DNA of 13,866 nucleotides from Bacteriovoracaceae bacterium. Its GTDB lineage: Bacteria > Bdellovibrionota > UBA1018. The position numbers and the translations under genes were made by a program. Each line of letters begins with the position of its first letter. Positions within the stretch are counted from its first letter, which is position 1. The stretch spans positions 1 to 13,866 of the forward strand of contig CANFHS010000039.1 of NCBI GenBank assembly GCA_947446835.1, given 5' to 3'. This document shows positions 1-5,765 of this stretch, piece by piece. A model generated the notes under the pieces. That model was not told the origin of the DNA. It ran no database searches and saw only the letters and a list, made by a program, of their open reading frames with translations.

Positions 1-556
1 GGCGCTCCAGGAGCTCACCGATGGCCGCCTGCTCGCGGAAGAACTGGTCTCCGCTGGCGATTCCAGCAGCCAGGATCTGGGGCGTCTGGAGCCCGAACGC
101 TTCCCTGGATGGGTCGGTGACGCCCGGAAGTCCGGCGGAAACGAAATTCCTGGCGGCTGCAAGCAGGCGGTTACGCGCCGATTCGTGCGTGTCGAGCCGG
201 GTGCGTCCGAGCAGGGGAATCTCGTGGCGATCGAAAAGCGGGCGAGCATCCAGATCGTGCTGCACCAGGGAAGTTCCGATCACGATGTCGCCGATCCGGA
301 TTCCGGGGGCCACCGCTCCGGCGACTCCGGTAAAGACCACCTCCTGGACGCCATGACGGAGAATGAGGTGGGTCGCTGTTGCTGCGGCCGCGACTTTTCC
401 CCAGCGCGCGTAAACCGTGACGACTGGAGTGCCATGAAAGAGGCCCTGGTGGTACTCGCGCATCCCCTCGGTGTGGGTCGTGCGGGACTCGAAGCGGGCG
501 ACCAGCCCGTCGATCTCTTCGGGCATGGCAGCCATGATTCCGATGGGGCGACGCAT
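1..556 (-). CDS. mtnN: 5'-methylthioadenosine/S-adenosylhomocysteine nucleosidase (partial, C-terminus off window)
   Basis: By family this enzyme removes adenine from methylthioadenosine and S-adenosylhomocysteine, clearing by-products of SAM-dependent reactions in the cytoplasm. I translated it by hand from the ATG at 556; about 185 residues are visible. The start MRRPIGIMAAMPEEIDGL matches the family N-terminus, and the second Glu of PEE (E14) aligns with the catalytic Glu12 of E. coli MtnN. Further on come TGVAGAV (about 85-91), GDIVIG, QHDLDA followed by PLF, and IASGDQFF (about 166-173), all in family order. The last 45 or so residues, with the second catalytic Glu and the catalytic Asp, lie beyond position 1, so activity cannot be fully judged. 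AGGGTGA sits a few bases upstream of the ATG and supports this start. A hairpin terminator at 593-621 separates it from the upstream repeat-protein gene. A purine phosphorylase-type relative is the main alternative. Confidence 0.88.
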   Translation of the reverse strand, partial: MRRPIGIMAAMPEEIDGLVARFESRTTHTEGMREYHQGLFHGTPVVTVYARWGKVAAAATATHLILRHGVQEVVFTGVAGAVAPGIRIGDIVIGTSLVQHDLDARPLFDRHEIPLLGRTRLDTHESARNRLLAAARNFVSAGLPGVTDPSREAFGLQTPQILAAGIASGDQFFREQAAIGELLER

Positions 557-592
557 GGGCGTCACCCTACCGCCGATTGTCAAAGACGCAAA

Positions 593-621
593 CCGGCGCC
601 CGGAAAAATTCCGGGCGCCGG
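593..621 (-). terminator. Intrinsic terminator after the AGQK-repeat gene
   Basis: Arms 593-605 and 609-621 are perfectly complementary over 13 bp (CCGGCGCCCGGAA and its complement) with a 3-nt loop. On the minus strand the hairpin is followed by TTTGCGTCTTTG. It lies 22 nt past the stop codon of the repeat protein and upstream of the nucleosidase start at 556, so it probably ends the repeat-protein transcript. Confidence 0.75.
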
Positions 622-643
622 CTCTCAATGGCTCAAGTTTGGC

Positions 644-1120
644 TCAGGCGACCGACTTCTGGCCGGCTTTCTGGCCGGCTTTCTGGCCGGCTTTCTGACC
701 GGCTTTCTGACCGGCTTTCTGACCGGCTTTCTGACCGGCTTTCTGGCCGGCTTTCTGACCGGCTTTCTGACCGGCTTTCTGGCCGGCTTTCTGAGTGGCT
801 TTCTGACCGGCCGACTGGCCGGCTTTCTGGCCAGCCTTCTGACCAGCCGACTGGCCGGCTTTCTGGCCAGCTTTCTGACCAGCCGACTGGCCGGCTTTCT
901 GGCCAGCTTTCTGACCGGCCTTCTGACCGGCCTTCTGGCCAGCTTTCTGGCCAGCTTTCTGACCGGCCTTCTGTCCGGCCTTCTGTCCTGCCGAGTTAGT
1001 GGAGGTCGGGGTGTTCATCGTGGGGGTCGTGCTGTTGTCCTGCGCGAGGACCGCGGAAGCGGTGCCCAGTGACAGAGCGAAGGCCAAAGCAGCAGCCTTT
1101 TTCAGATTGAAACTTTTCAT
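644..1120 (-). CDS. Secreted AGQK tetrapeptide-repeat protein, function unknown
   Basis: I do not recognise a named family. The 158-residue product has a signal peptide (MKSFNLKK, then a hydrophobic Ala/Leu stretch, likely cut after VLA at residue 26). A Ser/Thr/Pro/Asn-rich linker follows (27-43), then 28 uninterrupted tetrapeptides (44-155) and the tail SVA. Twenty-four units are AGQK, three are AGQS and one is ATQK. The mature chain therefore carries about 25 regularly spaced lysines, no acidic residue inside the repeats, and should be very basic. AAGGAG seven bases before the ATG supports the start. Units differ mostly at third codon positions of this frame, which supports translation. 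The gene has a terminator behind it and lies 144 nt downstream of the Ser/Thr kinase gene on the same strand. It could bind an anionic partner such as LPS, teichoic-like polymer or DNA, or act as a stress-protective disordered protein; these are guesses. Confidence 0.85.
   Translation of the reverse strand: MKSFNLKKAAALAFALSLGTASAVLAQDNSTTPTMNTPTSTNSAGQKAGQKAGQKAGQKAGQKAGQKAGQKAGQKAGQSAGQKAGQKAGQSAGQKAGQKAGQSAGQKATQKAGQKAGQKAGQKAGQKAGQKAGQKAGQKAGQKAGQKAGQKAGQKSVA
656..991 (-). repeat. 12-bp tandem repeat, 28 contiguous units
   Basis: The 336-nt array is exactly 28 x 12 nt with no spacers. The unit read on the minus strand is GCCGGCCAGAAA (Ala-Gly-Gln-Lys). Variants change Ala (GCC, GCT, GCA), Gly (GGC, GGT, GGA) and Lys (AAA, AAG) codons silently, while Gln is CAG in the units I read. 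Because 12 is a multiple of three, no frame on either strand acquires a stop, so overlapping open frames here are a side effect of the repeat. Confidence 0.95.
811..918 (-). repeat. Higher-order 36-bp repeat, three copies
   Basis: Copies at 811-846, 847-882 and 883-918 each begin CCGACTGGCC on the plus strand and are almost identical; the first two differ at one base and the third differs near its end. Each encodes three tetrapeptides, one of which is AGQS, so Ser replaces Lys every 12 residues. Ser is TCG, at least two changes away from a Lys codon, so one variant unit was probably made once and then amplified as a block. Confidence 0.85.
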
Positions 1121-1127
1121 CGAGCTT

Positions 1128-1133
1128 CTCCTT
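1128..1133 (-). promoter_or_regulatory. Ribosome binding site of the AGQK-repeat gene
   Basis: AAGGAG on the minus strand ends seven bases before the ATG at 1120. It is one of the best Shine-Dalgarno matches in the window and fixes the start and strand of the repeat protein. Confidence 0.8.
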
Positions 1134-1205
1134 TTTCGACAAGAGAGGTGAATACGGGGGGTTCGCCTTGCCGGAGGGTTGCAACGGGGGTGCCATCATG
1201 ACGCG

Positions 1206-1246
1206 AAAACAAGCAGCCCAAGACGCGCCTGCGCGAGGGCCGGGCT
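1206..1246 (-). terminator. Possible terminator after the Ser/Thr kinase gene
   Basis: On the minus strand AGCCC (1242-1246) can pair with GGGCT (1215-1219), enclosing a second stem of CGCGC (1231-1235) and GCGCG (1224-1228), followed by GCTTGTTTT. The stem is interrupted by unpaired bases and the T tract is broken by G, so this is only a fair candidate. It lies about 20 nt past the kinase stop codon. Confidence 0.35.
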
Positions 1247-1264
1247 TCGGTCACGGATTTCCGA

Positions 1265-3193
1265 TCAGCGTCTCGCGGCTCTCTGGATCACGGCTTCGTT
1301 GATCTGCGTGATTCGCGATTCCTGTATGGTGAAACGGATCGAGAGCGGAGCGCCCCCGATATTGCGGAAAATGTGGAGAACATAGGTTCCCGGCGCGATC
1401 CGCAGGTTGCGGATTGGAAGTTCCATCGGCCAGGCATTGCCGTCGACTTCCAGGTGGGCTCGGCCTGAAAGCGTGGTCTCCACGTTCAGGAACCCCGGGC
1501 GGTCCGCACTCAGGTCAGCCTGGAGAACCGGAATGCCATCAGGCCCCTTGGGCAGATCGGCTGAACGGAAGGTGCGGGTCCAGATGCGGTATCCCGGCTT
1601 CTGGATCACGATCTCGATCGGGCCCTCGGGAAAGTCCGGCAGCATCTCACTGACCAGGGCGGGAGGAATGAACTTGCCGTGGTAGCGGATGAGACCGCCT
1701 TTCACCGGAGGGGTCACGCTGAGCCGGATGAAGCGACGCGATTCGGGGCCGAGGCTGGGCTCAGGCGAGGGAAGGGTCGCCAGCGGCAGCGGCAAGGGCT
1801 GCAAGCTGCTGCCGGCATCGGGAATCTGCCAGGGCGCCAGCTCCGGGAATTGCTGGTCGATGACCAGGACGATCAGCGTGGCGAGGAATCCCAGGAAAAG
1901 GAGGGTGTCCCGAAAGCCGCCAGAGGAAGGCGGCTTCTTGGGCAGCGGGCGCTGGCCCTTCAACGGAGCGACCCTCTTCTGGGGCCGGGGCAGGACCTCT
2001 GGCTTGAGCTGGGGCCTGACCTCGGGCTGGCTGACGGAGTCGGGGTTGGGGTCCTCCAGCCGGATGCTCGCGGTGTCGGCAGGCAAGGCTGCTTTCGGCT
2101 CCGACTCCGGCTCGGTCAGGGTAAAGGAGCGGGTTTCCGTCACGACCGGTTCCGTGCGTCCTTCGCGAATGAGTCGCTCCGCCTCGTTGTTCAGGACCAT
2201 GAGCTCGGACTCGGCTGCCGCGCGGGCTTCGCGGAAATGGGCCTCCATGAGCTGCTGCGGGTGCTGCATGGATTCCAGGGCGGGGTCCGCCGCCAGCATC
2301 CGTCCAAGCGCCCACTCCAGGTCCTCGGCAAAGGCGTCGGCCGAAGGAATGCGCTCCTCGGGCCTTTGCGTCAGCGCCTGCAAAACGACCCGGTCCAGCG
2401 TGGGGGGAATGCCGGGCCGGTGCGCGGAAGGCGGAGTGACGTGCTCGTCGCTCTGGTCGATCAGGCGCAGGCTCAGGCTTTCATCCTGCGCAAAAAACAG
2501 CCTTTTTCCGGTCAGCATTTCCCAGAGCACGATACCCAGGGAGAACACATCGCTGCGGCGGTCCAGGTCTGGACGTGCGCGCACCTGCTCGGGAGACAGG
2601 TAGGCCGGTGTTCCCTTGATGGCGCCAGGCTGGGTGGTTTCGCCCGAGGCCTTGGCGATGCCGAAGTCGATGAGCTTGACGTCGCCCTTCCAGGAAATCA
2701 GGATGTTCCGCGGATTCACATCCCGGTGGACGATTTCCAGGGGGGCACCGGTCGAAGGGTCCTTCTGCTCGTGGGCAAAATGCAGCGCGCGGGCACAGGT
2801 GATGGCGATCCGGATGGCGACGGCCAGGGGCGTGCCCCCGTGGTCGCCCAGCGATTTCTGGATGCTCCGGAGCGAAAGACCGGGCACGTACTCGAGGCTC
2901 AGGTAAGGGCGGATCCCGGCCCCGCCGTCCTTGGACCTGAACTCAGCCTCCCCGAAGTCCTGCAGTTGCACGATGTGGGGATGGTGCAGGCCCAGCTGAA
3001 TGCGGCCTTCGGTCTCGAACATGCGCCGGGCGTCGGACTGGGGGTCCAGGGACTGCTGGGGGCATTTGATGACCAGGATCCGGCTGCCTGCGCCAGGTAA
3101 GCCGAATCGTGCCCGGTAGATCTCGGCCATGCCGCCCTGGGCGATCTGGTCGAGCAGGAAGTAGCGTCCAAAAGGACGGAGGATTCGGCTCAT
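1265..3193 (-). CDS. Hanks-type serine/threonine protein kinase with membrane segment and PEGA-like C-terminus
   Basis: The product is a membrane-anchored Ser/Thr kinase of 642 residues. Numbering from the ATG at 3193, the kinase domain (about 8-300) shows the glycine loop IAQGGMAEIYRA (17-28), the ATP lysine in LVIK (43), catalytic loop HRDVNPRN (156-163), DFGIAKA (176-182) and GTPAYLSPEQV (194-204). A polar linker rich in Pro and Glu follows, then one hydrophobic span (about 430-445). The outer region (485-640) includes LEVDG...LRIAPGTYVLHI, which resembles a PEGA repeat. The residue after HRDV is Asn rather than the usual Lys of HRDLKP, a variation common in deltaproteobacterial kinases. 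A longer frame with an ATG at 3253 overlaps serA; I prefer 3193 because the family fold begins there. No good ribosome site is visible. Partners and substrates are unknown; no phosphatase gene is nearby. Confidence 0.92.
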   Translation of the reverse strand: MSRILRPFGRYFLLDQIAQGGMAEIYRARFGLPGAGSRILVIKCPQQSLDPQSDARRMFETEGRIQLGLHHPHIVQLQDFGEAEFRSKDGGAGIRPYLSLEYVPGLSLRSIQKSLGDHGGTPLAVAIRIAITCARALHFAHEQKDPSTGAPLEIVHRDVNPRNILISWKGDVKLIDFGIAKASGETTQPGAIKGTPAYLSPEQVRARPDLDRRSDVFSLGIVLWEMLTGKRLFFAQDESLSLRLIDQSDEHVTPPSAHRPGIPPTLDRVVLQALTQRPEERIPSADAFAEDLEWALGRMLAADPALESMQHPQQLMEAHFREARAAAESELMVLNNEAERLIREGRTEPVVTETRSFTLTEPESEPKAALPADTASIRLEDPNPDSVSQPEVRPQLKPEVLPRPQKRVAPLKGQRPLPKKPPSSGGFRDTLLFLGFLATLIVLVIDQQFPELAPWQIPDAGSSLQPLPLPLATLPSPEPSLGPESRRFIRLSVTPPVKGGLIRYHGKFIPPALVSEMLPDFPEGPIEIVIQKPGYRIWTRTFRSADLPKGPDGIPVLQADLSADRPGFLNVETTLSGRAHLEVDGNAWPMELPIRNLRIAPGTYVLHIFRNIGGAPLSIRFTIQESRITQINEAVIQRAARR

Positions 3194-3196
3194 GGA

Positions 3197-3233
3197 TTGT
3201 CTAAAGAGTATCGCGGCGTCATGGTACGGTAAA
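3197..3233. promoter_or_regulatory. Candidate overlapping divergent promoters for the kinase gene and serA
   Basis: Only 44 nt separate the kinase ATG (3193) and the serA ATG (3238). Plus strand: TTGTCT (3197-3202), 17 nt, CATGGT (3220-3225) towards serA. Minus strand: TTTACC (3228-3233), 17 nt, TACTCT (3205-3210) towards the kinase. Each matches sigma70 consensus only partly and implies leaders of under 10 nt, so promoters further inside the neighbouring genes are equally possible. Confidence 0.25.
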
Positions 3234-3237
3234 GGGC

Positions 3238-4461
3238 ATGAATTCCGGTGCACCTCAGCTCAAGCCCAGGGTCCTGTTGGTCGAGAACATCCATGCCATT
3301 GCCCGCGATCTTTTTGTCCAGCAGGGCTTCGAGGTGGAGACACTGAAGTCGGCGCTGACGCCCGAGGCCCTGATCGAAAAGATCCAGGACTTCGATGTAC
3401 TGGGGGTGCGCTCCAAGACGTCGGTTCCCGCCGAAGTGTTTGCCCGCTCGCCCCGGCTCGTCGCCATGGGCTGCTTCTGTGTCGGCACCAACCATGTGGA
3501 CCTGGATGCGGCCCGTGCCCATGGGGTGCCGGTCTTCAATGCGCCTTTCTCGAATACCCGCAGCGTGGCCGAGATGACCATCTCGAACGTCGTGGGCTTG
3601 TCCCGTCAGCTGGGACTGCGAAACATCGAGATGCACCAGGGCATCTGGAACAAGAAGAGCGATGGCTGTTTCGAGGTCCGCGGCAAGACCCTCGGCATCA
3701 TCGGCTACGGCAACATCGGCACCCAGGTTTCGGCCATGGCCGAAGCACTCGGCATGCGCGTGGTGTTCTACGACATCCTTTCCAAGCTGCCGCTGGGCAA
3801 CGCCAAGCCCATGCCCGACCTGGACCACCTGCTGGCCGAATCCGACTTCGTGACCCTGCATGTGCCGGCGACCCCCTTGACCAACCGGATGATGGGCGCC
3901 GATGAGCTGGGCCGGATGAAGAAGGGGGCGTACCTCCTGAACGCCAGCCGCGGAAACGTGGTGGTGATCGAGGCGCTGGTGGAGGCCCTGAAGAGCGGAG
4001 CTTTGGCGGGAGCCGCCATCGACGTCTTTCCGGTCGAGCCGGAAGCCAACGGCAAGGATTTTGCGACTCCGCTGCGCGGACTGGCGAATGTCATCCTGAC
4101 CCCGCACATCGGCGGAGCCACCGAAGAAGCGCAAGGGAATATCGGCCGGGAAGTGGCCAATGCCCTGAGTCGCCACTTCTGGAGCGGCACCACCGAAGGG
4201 GCCGTGAACTTCCCGCTCGTGACTCCGCCCCCCATGGGGCCTGGGCACCGGCTGCTCAACATCCATCGCAACGTGCCGGGCGTGCTGAGCGAGATCAACC
4301 GGGTGGTTTCTTCGCTGGGTGCCAACATCCAGAGCCAGAACCTGGCCACCGATCCCGAAGTGGGCTTCCTCATCATGGATTTTGACCGCGAGCTTCCGGG
4401 CGATTCGATGGAAAAGATCCGCCAGCTCAAGGCCTCGATCCGTACCCGCATCCTGCGCTGA
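3238..4461 (+). CDS. serA: D-3-phosphoglycerate dehydrogenase
   Basis: By family this enzyme carries out the first step of phosphorylated serine synthesis, oxidising 3-phosphoglycerate with NAD+ to 3-phosphohydroxypyruvate. The 407-residue product is close to the E. coli type (410) along its whole length. Visible features are MGCFCVGTNHVDLD (77-90), NAPFSNTRSVAE (101-112), the nucleotide loop GYGNIG (156-161), and the catalytic set Arg238 (NASRG), Glu267 (FPVEP) and His290 (TPHIGG). The C-terminal ACT domain (about 335-407) keeps His343, Asn345 and Asn363, which align with the serine-binding residues of E. coli SerA, so feedback inhibition by serine is likely. The ribosome site is poor: AAAGGG lies one base before the ATG. 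folC follows after 7 nt, and a D-2-hydroxyglutarate dehydrogenase-like gene lies beyond it, which suits SerA chemistry (see findings). Confidence 0.96.
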   Translation: MNSGAPQLKPRVLLVENIHAIARDLFVQQGFEVETLKSALTPEALIEKIQDFDVLGVRSKTSVPAEVFARSPRLVAMGCFCVGTNHVDLDAARAHGVPVFNAPFSNTRSVAEMTISNVVGLSRQLGLRNIEMHQGIWNKKSDGCFEVRGKTLGIIGYGNIGTQVSAMAEALGMRVVFYDILSKLPLGNAKPMPDLDHLLAESDFVTLHVPATPLTNRMMGADELGRMKKGAYLLNASRGNVVVIEALVEALKSGALAGAAIDVFPVEPEANGKDFATPLRGLANVILTPHIGGATEEAQGNIGREVANALSRHFWSGTTEGAVNFPLVTPPPMGPGHRLLNIHRNVPGVLSEINRVVSSLGANIQSQNLATDPEVGFLIMDFDRELPGDSMEKIRQLKASIRTRILR

Positions 4462-4463
4462 GG
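4459..4463 (+). promoter_or_regulatory. Ribosome binding site deciding the folC GTG start
   Basis: TGAGG overlaps the serA stop codon (TGA, 4459-4461) and ends five bases before GTG at 4469. No in-frame ATG exists nearby, and upstream codons in the folC frame lie inside serA. This overlap suggests translational coupling of folC to serA. Confidence 0.6.
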
Positions 4464-4468
4464 CCGCC

Positions 4469-5758
4469 GTGGGCAGTTTGCGGTTCACCGAAGCCGTCCA
4501 GGAAATCGAGGCCGCCTTGCGCCTGCCGGGCCGACGCTTGTCGCTGGCGCCGGTCCAGACCGCGCTGAAGCGCCTCGGCCTGCTGGAGCGCATCGATCCG
4601 GAGCGGGTCGTGGTGGTGGCCGGCACCAACGGCAAAGGCACCACCTGCGCCATGCTCGAAGCGCTGCTGCTTTCGGCGGGGCAGGATGTGGCGCTCTTCA
4701 CTTCGCCGCACCTGGAGCACATCACGGAGCGCATGAGACGGGGCGGCCGCGATATCGCGGAGGCCGAGTTCCTGGACGCCTACCTGCGGGTGCGCCCGCT
4801 GGTGACGGAGCTGGGCCTGGTGCACTTCGAGATCCTCACCCTGGTGGCGCTGACAGCCTGGTTTGCAGGCCAGCAGTCCGCTCCGGACTGGCTTTTGCTG
4901 GAGGTGGGGTTGGGGGGCACCTGGGATGCCACGAACGCGGTACCTCACCGCACCTGCGGCATCGCGCGGCTGGGGCTGGATCATGTGGAGCTTCTGGGCG
5001 GAACGCTCCAGTCCATTGCCCGGAACAAGTTCGGAGTGGTGGGTCCGGGAGCCCGGGTGGTGCACACCCCGTTTCCCGAGGGGCCCGAAGGACCGGCCGT
5101 GGCCGAGCTGGCCCGCGACCACGCGCGCACCCAGGGCAGCCGGTGGACCGTCGCGCGCCCTTGCCCGGTGATCGAGCCCGCCGAACCCGCGCGCGCGCCG
5201 CGGTTTTTCGTGGACACTCCCTGGGGACGGGTGGAGCTGCCGTTGCCAGGCGCGCGAGCAGCCGAAAATTCCGCCCTGGCGCTGAGCCTTTTCGAGGCGC
5301 TGGGCTTTGATCCGGACTTGCATCTGGGTGCGCTGGCGCACGTGCGTTGGCCCGGCCGGATGGAGCAGGTCGAATTTCCCGGGGCCCGGTGTCCGGTTCA
5401 CCTTTCTGGCGATCATAATCCCCAGGGTGTGGCGAGCCTGGTGGATCTGCTCCGGCACTTTGAGCGCAAGCGCCTTTGGGTCGTGTGTGGCGTGGCTCGC
5501 GACAAACCGCTTGCGGAAATGCTGGAGCCCCTCCTGACCCTGCCGGGAGCCCAGCTGCTGCTGACCGAGACGCCCTTCAAGACGCGCCCGCTGGACGAAA
5601 TTCCGGAGTCCTACCGCACGCGTGCCGCGGGCCTCTTCCAGGACCCGCGCGAGGCCCTCCGCTTCGCGCTCTCCCGGGCACAGGCCGAGGACCGGGTGCT
5701 GGTCACGGGCTCGCTTTACCTGGTGGGACTGCTCCGTCAGGGACGCAGCCAGGGCTAG
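4469..5758 (+). CDS. folC: Bifunctional folylpolyglutamate synthase/dihydrofolate synthase
   Basis: By family this Mur-ligase-like enzyme uses ATP to add glutamate to dihydropteroate and to reduced folates, which keeps folates in the cell. Starting from GTG at 4469 the product has 429 residues, a normal length. Visible features are the P-loop AGTNGKGTT (51-59), the folate-loop motif TSPHLEHITERMR (78-90), FEILTLVALTAWF (120-132), LLEVGLGGTWDATNAV (143-158), a LDHVELLGGTLQSIARNKFG segment (170-189), the second-domain motif SGDHNPQG and the C-terminal VLVTGSLYLVG. Two positions depart from the usual pattern: GDHNP instead of GAHNP, and NKFGVV instead of EKAGI(I/F). Neither removes an obvious catalytic residue. 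It lies 7 nt behind serA and probably shares its transcript. It ends 7 nt from the convergent flavoprotein gene, with no terminator seen between them. Confidence 0.94.
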   Translation: MGSLRFTEAVQEIEAALRLPGRRLSLAPVQTALKRLGLLERIDPERVVVVAGTNGKGTTCAMLEALLLSAGQDVALFTSPHLEHITERMRRGGRDIAEAEFLDAYLRVRPLVTELGLVHFEILTLVALTAWFAGQQSAPDWLLLEVGLGGTWDATNAVPHRTCGIARLGLDHVELLGGTLQSIARNKFGVVGPGARVVHTPFPEGPEGPAVAELARDHARTQGSRWTVARPCPVIEPAEPARAPRFFVDTPWGRVELPLPGARAAENSALALSLFEALGFDPDLHLGALAHVRWPGRMEQVEFPGARCPVHLSGDHNPQGVASLVDLLRHFERKRLWVVCGVARDKPLAEMLEPLLTLPGAQLLLTETPFKTRPLDEIPESYRTRAAGLFQDPREALRFALSRAQAEDRVLVTGSLYLVGLLRQGRSQG

Positions 5759-5765
5759 CGCGGAG

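Noticed and set aside
656..991. CRISPR-like array
   Set aside because: Units are 12 bp, contiguous and without spacers, and they encode a continuous peptide.
185..1072. Long plus-strand open frame with many GFLAGFLTGFL-type repeats resembling a membrane protein
   Set aside because: It is the complement of the 12-bp repeat, which stays open in all frames. The minus frame has a signal peptide, a good ribosome site and silent variation between units; the first half of this frame also covers the nucleosidase gene.
644..1120. Collagen-like protein
   Set aside because: Gly occurs every fourth residue, not every third, and Pro is absent from the repeats.
1679..3100. Plus-strand open frame of 473 codons opposite the kinase gene
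   Set aside because: The kinase motifs are unmistakable on the other strand; the plus frame gives Arg/Gly-rich sequence without a domain, as expected opposite GC-rich genes.
3193..3253. Twenty-residue upstream extension of the kinase from the ATG at 3253
   Set aside because: It would overlap the serA start, and its residues do not resemble a kinase N-terminus; SRILRPFGRY is the usual beginning.
3190..4734. Minus-strand open frame of 514 codons opposite serA and folC
   Set aside because: It is antisense to serA and the start of folC, both with full catalytic motifs, and it has His/Gly/Arg-rich composition and no recognisable fold.
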